This document shows, in pieces, positions 23,406 to 32,065 of a DNA stretch of 64,000 nt; positions within the stretch are counted from its first letter, which is position 1, and each line of letters starts with the position of its first letter. Position numbers and translations under genes: made by a program. The stretch is from Sandaracinus amylolyticus (GTDB lineage: Bacteria; Myxococcota_A; Polyangia; Polyangiales; Sandaracinaceae). Where the stretch lies: the NCBI RefSeq assembly GCF_021631985.1, contig NZ_CP070225.1:8246001-8310000 (forward strand), written 5' to 3'. The notes beneath the pieces were generated by a model, which saw nothing but the letters and a program-made list of their open reading frames with translations, did no database searches and was not told the DNA's origin.

Positions 23406-25154
23406 ATGACCCTCGATCAATCGGTTCCCACATCGCCCGCGCGCGCGTCGCGCGAGATCGTCGATCGCGCGCTCACCGAGCTGCACGCGCACCGCACCGA
23501 GTGGGCGCGGCTGCCGGTGCTCGAGAAGCGCGCGTTGCTCGAGCAGATCAAGGATCGCGCGGCGCGCCTCGCGCCCGAGTGGGTCGAGGTCGCGATGCGG
23601 ATCAAGCGCCTGCCCTCGGGATCGCCGATCGGCGGCGAAGAGTGGATGAGCGGGCCGTGGGCGCTGATCGCGGGGATCGTCGGGCTCTCGCGCACGCTCG
23701 AGCGCATCGCGAGAGGACGCGATCCGCTCGAGGGCGCGCGCGTGCATCGCGCGGCGGACGGACGGGTGATCGTCGACGTGTTCCCGTCGAACGCGTTCGA
23801 GCAGCTCTTGCTGTCGGGCTACTCGGCGTCGGTGTGGATGCAGCCCGGCGTGGACGAGGCCGAGGTGCGGCGCAGCGCGGGACGGTTCCATCGCGAGGCG
23901 CGCGACGCGAGCGGATCGGTCGCGCTGGTGCTGGGCGCGGGGAACATCACGTCGATCGCGCCGCTCGACGTGCTCTACGAGCTGATCGCCGAGGGGCGCG
24001 TGGTCGTGCTCAAGATGAGCCCGGTGAACGAGGCGCTCGGGCCGGTGCTCGAGCGGGTGATGGCGCCGCTCGTCGAGCGCGGCTTCCTGCGCTTCGTGTA
24101 CGGCGGGGCCGACGTCGGCGAGATGCTCACGCGGCATCGCCTCGTCGAGAAGATCCACGTGACCGGCGCGGCGGCGACCCACGACGCGATCGTGTTCGGG
24201 ACCGGCGAAGAAGGACGTGCGCGCAGGGCGCGCGGCGAGCCGCTCACGAAGGTCCCGGTGACCAGCGAGCTCGGCGGCGTGGGCCCGGTGATCATCGTGC
24301 CCGGGGTGTGGAGCGAGGCGGACATGCGCTTCCAGGCCGAGCACGTCGCGACGCAGAAGCTGCACAACGCGGGCTTCAACTGCGTGGCCGCGCAGGTGCT
24401 GGTGCTGCATCGCGAGTGGCCACTGCGCGAGCGCTTCCTCGCGATCCTGCGCGACACGATCGCGAAGCTCCCGAAGCGCGCGGCGTACTACCCGGGCGCC
24501 GACGCGCGGCAGCGCGAGGCGGTGGAGAAACACGCGCGCACCGAGCTGCTCGGCGGCGAGGACGTGCCGTACACGCGCATCGTCGATCTCGATCCCGACG
24601 ATCGCAGCGCGCCCGCGTACCGCAGCGAATTCTTCGGCGCGACGTGGGCCGAGACGTCGATCTCCGCGCCCGACGTGGAGTCGTTCCTCGCGCGCGCGGT
24701 GACGTTCGCGAACGAGCGGCTCATGGGCACGCTCGGCGCGCAGCTGATCGTGCACCCCGCGACGCAGCGCGCGCATCGCGCGGCGATCGAGCGCGCCATC
24801 GCGGATCTGCGCTACGGCACGATCGCGGTGAACGCGTGGAGCGGGGTGGGGTTCCTCCTCGCGAACGCGAGCTGGGGCGCGTTCCCCGGGCACACGCTGG
24901 AGAACATCCAGAGCGGGCGCGGTGTGGTGCACAACGCGATGTTGCTCGAGCGTCCGGAGAAGACGGTGGTGCGCGGGCCCTTCGCGCCGTTCCCGCGATC
25001 GCTCTTGCTCGGAGAGCGACACACGTCGCCGAAGCCGCCGTGGTTCGTGACGCATCGCCGCTCGGATCGGGTCGGCGAGCTGCTCACCGACTTCGAGGCC
25101 GCACCCTCGTGGCGCAAGCTGCCCGCGATCTTCGCGGCGGCGCTCGCGGGGTGA
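23406..25154 (+). CDS. Aldehyde dehydrogenase-superfamily protein
   Basis: The product is 582 aa. The ALDH-like catalytic parts are the Glu of SELGGVGPVIIV (~residue 285) and the Cys of HNAGFNCVAAQV (~325), with the NAD-binding region VALVLGAGNITSIAPLD near 177. The family member is somewhat long. It oxidises aldehydes or acyl-aldehydes with NAD(P)+; the substrate is unpredictable. Neighbours do not point to a pathway. A close relation to the fatty-aldehyde or acyl-reductase subfamily is possible, from the unusual spacing of the N-terminal part. Confidence 0.82.
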   Translation: MTLDQSVPTSPARASREIVDRALTELHAHRTEWARLPVLEKRALLEQIKDRAARLAPEWVEVAMRIKRLPSGSPIGGEEWMSGPWALIAGIVGLSRTLERIARGRDPLEGARVHRAADGRVIVDVFPSNAFEQLLLSGYSASVWMQPGVDEAEVRRSAGRFHREARDASGSVALVLGAGNITSIAPLDVLYELIAEGRVVVLKMSPVNEALGPVLERVMAPLVERGFLRFVYGGADVGEMLTRHRLVEKIHVTGAAATHDAIVFGTGEEGRARRARGEPLTKVPVTSELGGVGPVIIVPGVWSEADMRFQAEHVATQKLHNAGFNCVAAQVLVLHREWPLRERFLAILRDTIAKLPKRAAYYPGADARQREAVEKHARTELLGGEDVPYTRIVDLDPDDRSAPAYRSEFFGATWAETSISAPDVESFLARAVTFANERLMGTLGAQLIVHPATQRAHRAAIERAIADLRYGTIAVNAWSGVGFLLANASWGAFPGHTLENIQSGRGVVHNAMLLERPEKTVVRGPFAPFPRSLLLGERHTSPKPPWFVTHRRSDRVGELLTDFEAAPSWRKLPAIFAAALAG

Positions 25155-25182
25155 ACGCGCTGCGTCGCGCGTAGATCGCCGC

Positions 25183-25617
25183 ATGTCTCTCTTCGGGCAG
25201 CCGTCCGCGGCCGGCGATCCACGCGCGACGACGCTGCGTCGCTGCGGCAAGTGCAAGGCGGACGCGGTCACCTGCTACCACGTCACGTTCCACTACGTGA
25301 ACGGCATCCCGGCGGGACGCACGTACGAGCACCGCTGTCGGCGCTGCGGTCGTCAGTTCACGACGATCAGTCTGTGGCGCCTGCTGCGCGACGGGTTCGC
25401 GGCGAGCCTGATCGCGGTGCTCGGCCTCTTCCTGGCGCCGTGGCTCACGTACGAGGGCGTGTTCGTGAACCGCCTGATGGGCATGGACGGCGGCGAGTGG
25501 TTCGCGCTCGCGCTCATGTGGGCGTTCGCGATCGGCGGGCCGGCGTGGCTCTTCGTGCTCGCGCTGCGCACCTACCGCTTGTTCGAGAACCCGATCGCTC
25601 AGGTGCCGTCGAGGTAG
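25183..25617 (+). CDS. Small membrane protein with zinc ribbon
   Basis: The product is 144 aa. An N-terminal zinc ribbon (RCGKCKAD and RCRRCGRQF, ~residues 20-60) precedes two hydrophobic helices (~73-90 and ~105-128). No enzymatic motif. The 3' end overlaps the convergent STAS-like gene by 19 bases. Role unknown. Confidence 0.7.
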   Translation: MSLFGQPSAAGDPRATTLRRCGKCKADAVTCYHVTFHYVNGIPAGRTYEHRCRRCGRQFTTISLWRLLRDGFAASLIAVLGLFLAPWLTYEGVFVNRLMGMDGGEWFALALMWAFAIGGPAWLFVLALRTYRLFENPIAQVPSR

Positions 25618-26000
25618 CGCTCGGCGCGCGCGAGGTCGTCGAACACCCGGAAGCCGTCGTCGCGATCCGCGCTCGCGAGACGCTGCGCCTGGAGCCGGCC
25701 GGACGCGCTGCGCACGACGATCGCGACGCGCCGGAAGTCGCGCACGATCTCGCGGCGCAGCGGCGCGTACCACGCTTCGTACTCGGGATCGTTCACGCCG
25801 CGCGCGAGGCGCACGTCCATCAAGAGCGTGTGGGTCGTGCGATCGATCGCGTCGAGCACGTCGAGCACCGGCGTGCATGCGAGCTCGGCGTCGGCTTGCG
25901 ATCGGAAGAGCGGTGGGAGGCGACGCACCACGACGCGATGCGCGTCGCGATCCATGTCGACCTCGAACCAGTCGCTCGCGTGTCTGCGGACCAGCGCCAC
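25599..26000 (-). CDS. STAS-like small protein
   Basis: The product is 133 aa from GTG at 26000; the frame is open further upstream but would run into the PLD-like gene's coding end at 26023. The order of strands and helices (FEVDMDRDAHRVVVRR, HTLLMDVRLARG, VAIVVRSASGRLQAQR, FRVFDDLARAERYL) resembles STAS/SpoIIAA-like domains common in myxobacteria. The regulatory Ser is not obvious. Assignment is by pattern only. Confidence 0.55.
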   Translation of the reverse strand: MALVRRHASDWFEVDMDRDAHRVVVRRLPPLFRSQADAELACTPVLDVLDAIDRTTHTLLMDVRLARGVNDPEYEAWYAPLRREIVRDFRRVAIVVRSASGRLQAQRLASADRDDGFRVFDDLARAERYLDGT

Positions 26001-26022
26001 TGCGGGCGAATCATCGCACGGC

Positions 26023-26610
26023 TCACGCCCCGTCGAGCGGCGCGTCGCACACGTCGCGACGGCCGCACCGAGCGCACTCACCGCCGTTCCAGAGGTGATC
26101 GAAGATGCCCTGCACCTGATCGAGCAGCGCTTCGTCCTCGGTGACGAAGCCGAGCTCGAAGTTGCGATTGCGATCGCCCTTCGCGCCGAGCCCGGCGCCG
26201 GTCCAATTCGCGCTCCCGAGGTACAAGAGCGCGCCGTCGACGATCACCGCCTTGAGGTGCAATCGCGCGCACTGACGCAGCGCGAGGCCGCCCTTCACGA
26301 GCCGCGGGTGCGCGTCGAACGCATCGCGGAACGCCTGCGACGGAAACCCCGCGTGGAGGATGCGCAGATCGACGCTCTTCGTCGCGAGATCGTCGAACAC
26401 CTCGAGCATCGAGCGATAGCTCGCGCGACGCCCCGGCATCTTCGCGCGGGTGTCCTCGACCATCAGCTCCTTGAGGTTCGCGGTGGCGATCCACACGCTC
26501 ACCTTCGCGTCCATCACCGCGCGCACCACGCTCTCGTAGTGACCGCTCCCCGCGACGATCTTCGTGCGCACGAGCCGGGGGGCGCTCACGAAATCGAGCA
26601 GCGCGCTCAT
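26023..26610 (-). CDS. Phospholipase D-like protein with single HKD motif
   Basis: The product is 195 aa. One HKD motif, HLKAVIVDGALLYLGSANWT (His-x-Lys-x4-Asp-x6-Gly-Ser-x-Asn), lies near residue 118. The C-terminus has a Cys cluster CARCGRRDVC at ~180-189 that could bind zinc. With one HKD, it would act as a dimer, like the endonuclease Nuc and related PLD nucleases. Substrate (phosphodiester lipid or nucleic acid) is unknown. It overlaps the hydroxyacid dehydrogenase by ATGA, so it is co-translated with it. Confidence 0.82.
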   Translation of the reverse strand: MSALLDFVSAPRLVRTKIVAGSGHYESVVRAVMDAKVSVWIATANLKELMVEDTRAKMPGRRASYRSMLEVFDDLATKSVDLRILHAGFPSQAFRDAFDAHPRLVKGGLALRQCARLHLKAVIVDGALLYLGSANWTGAGLGAKGDRNRNFELGFVTEDEALLDQVQGIFDHLWNGGECARCGRRDVCDAPLDGA

Positions 26611-27587
26611 CGCAGCTCCGGCCTCTGTAGCTCGGGGACCAGGTGGACCGGCTCTTCGCCGCGCAGCACGCGCATCGCGTCGCGCAGCGCGCTCGACGCC
26701 ATCCGAGCGCGCGCCTCGCGCGTCGCGCTCCCGAGGTGCGGCAGGAGCACCACGTCGTCGCGCGCGACGAGCCCCGGATGCACCCGCGGCTCTTCCTCGT
26801 ACACGTCGAGCCCCGCGCCGCCGAGCTGTCCGCGCTCGAGCGCGCGCACCATCGCGGCCTCGTCGACGACCGTGCCACGCGCGGTGTTGATCAGCATCGC
26901 GCCTCGCTTCATCCGCGCGAATTCGGGCTCGCCGATCAGGTGCCGCGTCGCGCGCGAGCCCGGCACGTGCAGGCTGATCACGTCGCTCTCCGCGAGCAGC
27001 TCGCGTTGCGTGACGTGCACCGCGTAGGGCTCGTTCTCGAAGGGCACGTCGTTCCGGGTGCTCGCGATGACGCGCATCCCGAACGCATCGGCGCGCCGCG
27101 CGACCGCGCGCGCGATGCGCCCGTAGCCGATCAGGCCGAGCGTCTTTCCGTCGAGCTCGTGCCCGAGGAGCATCGTCGGCGACCACCCACCGAAGCGCCC
27201 TTCGCGCACCATCGACTCGCCCTCGCGCACCCGGCGTGCGCACGCGAGCAGGAGCGTCAGCGCGAGATCCGCGGTCGACTCGGTGAGCACGCCCGGGGTG
27301 TGGGTGACGATCACGCCGCGCGCGCGGCACGCGTAGACGTCGACGTTGTCGTAGCCCACCGCAGCCTGGGCGATCACCCGCAGCGCGGGCAGCTGCTCGA
27401 GCAGCTCGCGATCGATGCGATCCGCGACCGAGGTGACGATCGCGCCGCACGCACGACCGCGATCGATCAGCTCCTCGCGCGTCGGGCCGCGCTCGTGCGC
27501 GAACACGTCGATCATCACGCCGGGCCCCACCACGTCGGCCGCGTCCACCGGCCAGCGACGCGTCACGAACACTCGCGGGAAGCTCAT
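26607..27587 (-). CDS. D-isomer 2-hydroxyacid dehydrogenase (glyoxylate reductase-like)
   Basis: The product is 326 aa. NAD(P)-binding motif LGLIGYGRIARAVARRA near residue 150. Catalytic residues are Arg in NTARGTVVDEAA (~235), Glu in YEEEPRVHPGL (~264) and His in LLPHLGSAT (~283). It reduces glyoxylate or hydroxypyruvate, or oxidises other 2-hydroxy acids. Coupled by ATGA overlaps to the MshEN gene upstream and to the PLD-like gene downstream. Confidence 0.92.
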   Translation of the reverse strand: MSFPRVFVTRRWPVDAADVVGPGVMIDVFAHERGPTREELIDRGRACGAIVTSVADRIDRELLEQLPALRVIAQAAVGYDNVDVYACRARGVIVTHTPGVLTESTADLALTLLLACARRVREGESMVREGRFGGWSPTMLLGHELDGKTLGLIGYGRIARAVARRADAFGMRVIASTRNDVPFENEPYAVHVTQRELLAESDVISLHVPGSRATRHLIGEPEFARMKRGAMLINTARGTVVDEAAMVRALERGQLGGAGLDVYEEEPRVHPGLVARDDVVLLPHLGSATREARARMASSALRDAMRVLRGEEPVHLVPELQRPELR

Positions 27588-28564
27588 CGACGATGCTTGC
27601 TCCACTCCTCGACGAACTCCCAGTCGGCGATGAGCCCCTTGCGCAAGAGCAGCGAGAGCAGCGCGGCGAAGAGCGGCTCCCAGCGCGCGTCGGGCAGCAC
27701 CGCGCTCACGTCCTTGCCCTCGGCGCGCGCCTGGAGCGCGGCGATCAGATCGCGCGTGGTGAGCGACTCCTGGGGCACCTGATCCGCGGGCTTCTTCTGG
27801 CCCGGCGCGGGCAGCTTCACCGTCGTGCCGTCGAGCAGCGTGAGCGTGATGGTGCGCGGCTTCCTCGCGGGCGCGGGGCGCGCGACCGGCGCGGGCGCGG
27901 CGGGCACCGAGGGCTCGGGGGAGGGCGCGGCGGGCGGTGCCGGCTCGGGGGTCGCGACCACGGTGGGCACTGCGGGCGCCTTGGGGATCGCGCGCGCGTC
28001 CTCGAGCTCTCGCTCGTCGAGCTCCACCGGCGCGATCGAGGATCGTGTCGAGGCCGGAGGTGGCGCCGCGATCGAGGGCGGCTTGCGCTTCACGATCGGC
28101 GCGGTCGCCGCGGTCTCGCGACCGCCGAAGTAGTAGACGCGGATCGCGTTCCGCACGTCGCTGCTCGACGCGACCATCGGCTTCACCGGCATCGCGGCCT
28201 GCTGCGCGATCGCGATCAGCGCGGTCTCGTTCGTCGGGTCGTCGGTCGCGACGAAGAGCGTGTCGCCCTGCTTGCGAACCTTGCGCACGTAGACCGGCAC
28301 GCAGCCGTACTTCTCCGCGAGCTCGGCGGGGATCAGGTTCAGGAGCTCGCGCGAGAAGTCGACGTGATAGAGGTTCACCCAGGGGATGCTCAGCTGGTTC
28401 GAGAGCACCTGCGCGAGCTGCACCTCGCTCACGTAGCCGAGCTCCACGAGCAGCTCGCCGAGCCGTCCCCCGCGCGTCTTCTGCAGCGCGAGCGCCTCGT
28501 CGACGTGCTCGGCCGTGACCATCTGCGCCTGGACCAGCATGTCCCCGAGTCGGATGCGGCTCAT
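27584..28564 (-). CDS. MshEN-domain (GspE/PilB N-terminal-like) protein
   Basis: The product is 326 aa from ATG at 28564. Residues ~1-140 carry an MshEN (type II secretion ATPase N-terminal) domain: RLGDMLVQAQMVTAEHVDEA and RLGELLVELGYVSEVQLAQVLS. A Pro/Ala-rich linker (~170-260) and a second helical domain (~280-326) follow. In myxobacteria such stand-alone MshEN proteins may bind cyclic-di-GMP or regulate motility/secretion; no ATPase motif is seen. It heads a coupled trio with the 2-hydroxyacid dehydrogenase and the PLD-like gene and diverges from hslO. Confidence 0.85.
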   Translation of the reverse strand: MSRIRLGDMLVQAQMVTAEHVDEALALQKTRGGRLGELLVELGYVSEVQLAQVLSNQLSIPWVNLYHVDFSRELLNLIPAELAEKYGCVPVYVRKVRKQGDTLFVATDDPTNETALIAIAQQAAMPVKPMVASSSDVRNAIRVYYFGGRETAATAPIVKRKPPSIAAPPPASTRSSIAPVELDERELEDARAIPKAPAVPTVVATPEPAPPAAPSPEPSVPAAPAPVARPAPARKPRTITLTLLDGTTVKLPAPGQKKPADQVPQESLTTRDLIAALQARAEGKDVSAVLPDARWEPLFAALLSLLLRKGLIADWEFVEEWSKHRR

Positions 28565-28661
28565 CGCAACGAATTCTCGCGGATCGCGAGCACACGCGAG
28601 AAATAAGCGGCAGGCGCAGCCCTTGCGGTGCACGGGGTCGAGCGTCATAGGCTCGTATCCG

Positions 28662-29537
28662 ATGCTCGAGACCGACGCTCATCTTTCGGGCGGGGATCGC
28701 GCGGTCACCACGATCACCGAGGACGGCTCGTTCCGCGTCGTGACCCTGCGGTCGACCCAGACCGTGACTGCTGCGATCGCTGCGCAGAACGCCACCGGCA
28801 CGACCGCGGAGCACCTCGCGGATCTGATCACCGGCTCCGTGCTGGTGCGCCTCACGATGGCGCCCGACCTGCGCGTGCAGGGCGTGGTGCGCGGCAAGAC
28901 CGGCAAGGGGACCCTCGTCGCCGACTGCCATCCCGACGGCGGCTGTCGCGCCCTGGTGCGCGAGACCGCGGGACCGATCGAGATCGGCCCGGGCTCGCTG
29001 GTGCAGGTGATGCGCTCGCTGCCCAACGGCACGACCCATCAGGGTGTGGTCGAGATCCCCGCGGACTACGGCATCAGCGGCGCGTTCATGGTCTACATGC
29101 TCGAGAGCGAGCAGGTGACGAGCGTGATCGGCGTCGGCTGCGTGATGAGCGAGGACGACAAGGTCTCGGTCGCGGGCGGGTGGATCGTGCAGCTCCTCCC
29201 GGAGTGCCAGGAGCCGCCGCTCGAGCTGATGTACCAGCGGATGCGCCTCGACTTCGCGGATCCGAAGAGCGTGCTGCGCTCGCTCGGCGGCGACCCCGAG
29301 ACGCTGCAGTCGGAGATCCTCTACGGGATGCCGTACCAGCAGACCGGCGGCGCGCTGATCGAGCACCGCTGCTACTGCAGCCCGGAGCGCGTGTTCGCGA
29401 GCATGGCGACGCTGGGCCGCGCGGATCTCGAGGACATCCTGCGCAAGGGCGAGACGCTCCACGTGAGCTGCGACTACTGCAATCGCCCTTACGAGGTGCA
29501 CCCCGAGACGCTGCGGGGGTTGCTCGAGGCGAGCTGA
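28662..29537 (+). CDS. hslO: Hsp33-family redox-regulated chaperone
   Basis: The product is 291 aa from ATG at 28662. The C-terminal zinc site is intact: HRCYCSPERV and VSCDYCNRPYEV (CxC...CxxC, ~243-278), whose oxidation activates the holdase. The body (e.g. TAEHLADLITGSVLVRLTM) matches Hsp33. The length is normal. It diverges from the MshEN gene; the intervening 97 bases should hold both promoters. Confidence 0.94.
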   Translation: MLETDAHLSGGDRAVTTITEDGSFRVVTLRSTQTVTAAIAAQNATGTTAEHLADLITGSVLVRLTMAPDLRVQGVVRGKTGKGTLVADCHPDGGCRALVRETAGPIEIGPGSLVQVMRSLPNGTTHQGVVEIPADYGISGAFMVYMLESEQVTSVIGVGCVMSEDDKVSVAGGWIVQLLPECQEPPLELMYQRMRLDFADPKSVLRSLGGDPETLQSEILYGMPYQQTGGALIEHRCYCSPERVFASMATLGRADLEDILRKGETLHVSCDYCNRPYEVHPETLRGLLEAS

Positions 29538-29547
29538 TCGGGGCCGT

Positions 29548-29704
29548 CGAGCACGCGCAGGTGGCACGAGGACGAGCACGCGGGACGAGCACGTGCACGA
29601 GCACGGTTCGCGACCGCTCGACCGCTCGACCGCGGCCCGAGCTTGCGTGACCCGTGCTCGTGCTCGTGGCCCGTGCTCGTCCTCGTGCCACCTGCGCGTG
29701 CTCG
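29548..29704. repeat. Very long hairpin, two 33-base perfect arms
   Basis: Bases 29548-29580 are the exact reverse complement of 29672-29704. An inner imperfect stem (29587-29606 with 29651-29670, 17 of 20 paired) extends the structure, leaving a ~44-base loop. The arms contain repeats of CACGAG. It sits between convergent hslO and the Pro-rich gene, a place for a bidirectional terminator, but is far longer than normal. Confidence 0.85.
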
Positions 29705-29718
29705 GTCGTCGCGATCGA

Positions 29719-30387
29719 TCACGCCTTCTTGCGCGCCGCCGCGTTCACTGCCGCCGGCGACGGCACGCTCGTGCGGGGCACGTAGCCCGGCGGCGGCGGC
29801 GGGATCGACAGGCGCTGTCCCGGCAGCGGCGGGGCAGGCGGAAGCTTCGCCACCGGCGCGGGCAGCTTCGCGCCCGGCGGGGCCATCGACGGTCGCGACA
29901 CCGGCGGCGCAGGTGGACGCACGGTGGGCGGCGCAGGCGGACGCGCAGCCGACGCGGCGGGCTTCGCGGGCTTGGCGACGATGCCGCTCGAGCTCGCCGT
30001 CGCGGGCTTGGCGACGATGCCGCTCTCGCTCACCGATGCGGGCCTCGTCGTCATCGCGGGGGGCGCGGACGAGGGCCGTCGATCGATCCCGAACGGCTCG
30101 ACGCGGGGGAGCGCAGGGCTGGCGGGGATCGCCGGCATCGCGGGCCGCGACGCGGTCGGCGCCGGCGGTGCCGACGAGAAGCGCGCCGTGGGCTCGCGCG
30201 ACTTGATCGCGCTCGGCGGGATGACGCTCGCCCGCGCGACGGTGCTCGGCGCGGGCATCGGAGCGCGGTCCCCGTCGATCAGCCGCACCACCGTGCGGAG
30301 CTCGCAGAGGACCGGGGACGCGTCGGGGCCCCTGCTCGGGCGCTCCACGACGAACGGCTTGGTGGAATCCTTCGCGCGGCGGGTCAT
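29719..30387 (-). CDS. Pro/Ala-rich disordered protein of unknown function
   Basis: The product is 222 aa from ATG at 30387. The first ~45 residues (FVVERPSRGPDASPVLCELR) look folded; the rest is a low-complexity Pro/Ala/Ser/Lys stretch with two near-identical repeats of SGIVAKPA (~128-150) and a Pro-rich tail (IPPPPPGYVPR). No signal peptide or enzyme motif. An in-frame upstream extension exists but lacks a better start. The gene diverges from the kinase-like lipoprotein gene. Confidence 0.6.
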   Translation of the reverse strand: MTRRAKDSTKPFVVERPSRGPDASPVLCELRTVVRLIDGDRAPMPAPSTVARASVIPPSAIKSREPTARFSSAPPAPTASRPAMPAIPASPALPRVEPFGIDRRPSSAPPAMTTRPASVSESGIVAKPATASSSGIVAKPAKPAASAARPPAPPTVRPPAPPVSRPSMAPPGAKLPAPVAKLPPAPPLPGQRLSIPPPPPGYVPRTSVPSPAAVNAAARKKA

Positions 30388-30522
30388 CGCGAGCGCGTTC
30401 TTCAAGAAGAGTGCCTCGCGAATTCCGCGACGATCCCGTCGCACGCGTGGCACGCGGAGCGCTCCGCGCGGCGCCCGCCGCTTTGTGGACAATCGACTCC
30501 AGCGCGCCCGAACATCCGCGCG
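30388..30522. promoter_or_regulatory. Divergent promoter region of Pro-rich protein and kinase-like lipoprotein
   Basis: 135 bases between the two divergent starts. I saw no certain promoter motif or palindrome in it. Confidence 0.3.
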
Positions 30523-31674
30523 ATGGGCCTCCGCACACGCGCGCGCTCGGCCGCGTCGGCCTGCGGCGTGGTCGCGCTGATCACCGCGTCGTGCGCGGCG
30601 CCCGAAGAGCGTCCCGACGCGGCGCTCGAGGCGGTCGCCATCGCGCCGCACTTCACGATCGAGCTCCCGCCCGCCGAGCCCGCGGCGACGATCGCCCGGA
30701 TCGACACGTTCCTCGGCGAGCCCGATGCGCCTCGCGTCGCGTCGCTCTCGGAGGCCGCGCTCGAGGGCGTCGCACGCGGACGCGGCGGCCGCAGCGTCGC
30801 GTTCGTCGTCACCCTGCGCGACGGAACGCGTGGGTACTTCAAGCCCGAGCAGACCTTCTCGAGCGGCTCCTACGCCGCGGAGATCGCCGCGTACCACCTC
30901 GATCGCGCGCTCGGGCTCGGACGGGTCGCGCCGGTGGTCGGTCGGAGCGTGCCGTGGTCGCGCCTCGAGCCGGTGCTGAGCGAGCACGCGCCCGAGCGAC
31001 TCCGCGAGGTCCTGGTGCAGCCCGACGGAACGGTGCGGGGCGCGCTCGTGTGGTGGATCCCCGAGGCGCTCCCCTCGCTCGATCTGGGCCGGGGCTGGGA
31101 GCGGTGGATCCGCCTCGACGGCGCCCTCGCGATCACGCCGTTCCAGCGTCCCCGCGAGTACGCCGCGCTGGCGTCGGGCGAGGTGCCGATCCCGGTGCGC
31201 GGCGAAGGCCCCTCGGCGGGCGATCCCGATCGCATCGATCGCGCGGCCGAGCTCTCGGACCTCGTGCTCTTCGACTACCTCGCGCACAACACCGATCGCT
31301 GGGGCGGCGACTTCACGAACCTCCGCACCCGCGAGCCCGGTGGGCCGCTGGTGTTCCTCGATCACGGCGCGTGTTTCCTCCGTCACCGCGCGCGCTTCGG
31401 CTACATGGACGCGCGGCTGCGCGCGCTGCAGCGCTTCCGTCGCTCGACCATCGATGCGATCCGCGCGCTCACGATGGACGACCTGCGCGCGCGCTCGATG
31501 CGCGACCCGCTCGGCGCGGCGCTCGACGAGATGCAGCTCGAGCACCTCGAGGAGCGTCGGCGTGTGCTGCTCGATCACGTCGACGCGACACTCGCCGCGC
31601 GCGGCGAGGGCGTGTGGCTCGACGAATCGCCGGCCACCGGCATCTCGAGCAGCCACGTCAACGCTGCGGATTGA
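30523..31674 (+). CDS. FAM20/four-jointed-like secreted kinase candidate, lipoprotein
   Basis: The product is 383 aa. The lipoprotein signal ends ALITASCAAP. Kinase-like features are Lys in GYFKPEQTF (~105), a Glu in SYAAEIAAYHLDRALGL, the segment LFDYLAHNTDRWGGDFTN (~249-266; DRWGGDFTN corresponds to DRHxxN of the Fam20/four-jointed group), and FLDHGACFL (~278), corresponding to the DFG-like Asp. It would phosphorylate extracytoplasmic targets, but activity is unproven. It stands alone, divergent from the Pro-rich gene. A catalytically dead relative or a HipA-like fold is the alternative. Confidence 0.6.
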   Translation: MGLRTRARSAASACGVVALITASCAAPEERPDAALEAVAIAPHFTIELPPAEPAATIARIDTFLGEPDAPRVASLSEAALEGVARGRGGRSVAFVVTLRDGTRGYFKPEQTFSSGSYAAEIAAYHLDRALGLGRVAPVVGRSVPWSRLEPVLSEHAPERLREVLVQPDGTVRGALVWWIPEALPSLDLGRGWERWIRLDGALAITPFQRPREYAALASGEVPIPVRGEGPSAGDPDRIDRAAELSDLVLFDYLAHNTDRWGGDFTNLRTREPGGPLVFLDHGACFLRHRARFGYMDARLRALQRFRRSTIDAIRALTMDDLRARSMRDPLGAALDEMQLEHLEERRRVLLDHVDATLAARGEGVWLDESPATGISSSHVNAAD

Positions 31675-31727
31675 TTCGTTTTTCTGTCCAGAACAGCGCG
31701 GCACGCAGCGTGCTCGGGGGCCGCGCC

Positions 31728-31889
31728 GTGCCTGATCCCGAAGAGAACCGATTCACCCATTCCCCCGACCTGCAGGTGTTCGAGCGCGACGACGCCGAAG
31801 CGGCGCTCCACCTCGCGCTCGCGATGCTCGACGAGGTCGCGCACGCGAACACGCACGACGCGCCCGCGCCCGAGATGCCCGAGGCCTGA
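31728..31889 (+). CDS. Small protein of unknown function
   Basis: 53 aa from GTG at 31728, beginning MPDPEENRFTHSPDLQVFER. Acidic and probably helical (AALHLALAMLDEVAHAN). It lies 53 bases after the kinase-like gene, so it may be co-transcribed. No family recognised. Its small size and the GTG start make the call tentative. Confidence 0.4.
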   Translation: MPDPEENRFTHSPDLQVFERDDAEAALHLALAMLDEVAHANTHDAPAPEMPEA

Positions 31890-32065
31890 GCGCTCGCGTC
31901 ACCGCGCTGCGAGCACGGCGCGGAGCCCGAGGTGCGGTCCCATCGCGCCCGGCTCCGCGCGCTCGCGCGCGGTGACGCGATCACGCGCCCGGAGGCGCGT
32001 CGCGGCCTCGCAGATCTCACGGAGATCCCGAGATCCTCGCGCGCGCTCTGCTACACCTCGCGCCC
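31890..32065. other. Non-coding gap
   Basis: A 176-base gap before the agmatine deiminase gene; it should contain that gene's promoter, but I saw no convincing motif, palindrome or RNA. Confidence 0.4.

Noticed and set aside
25599-26081. Longer start of the STAS-like protein at 26081
   Set aside because: It would overlap the end of the PLD-like coding region, and the added residues are not STAS-like; GTG 26000 fits the fold start.
29548-29704. CRISPR array suggested by repeated CACGAG units
   Set aside because: The repeats are not evenly spaced, there are no unique spacers and no cas genes; the pattern is an inverted, not direct, repeat.
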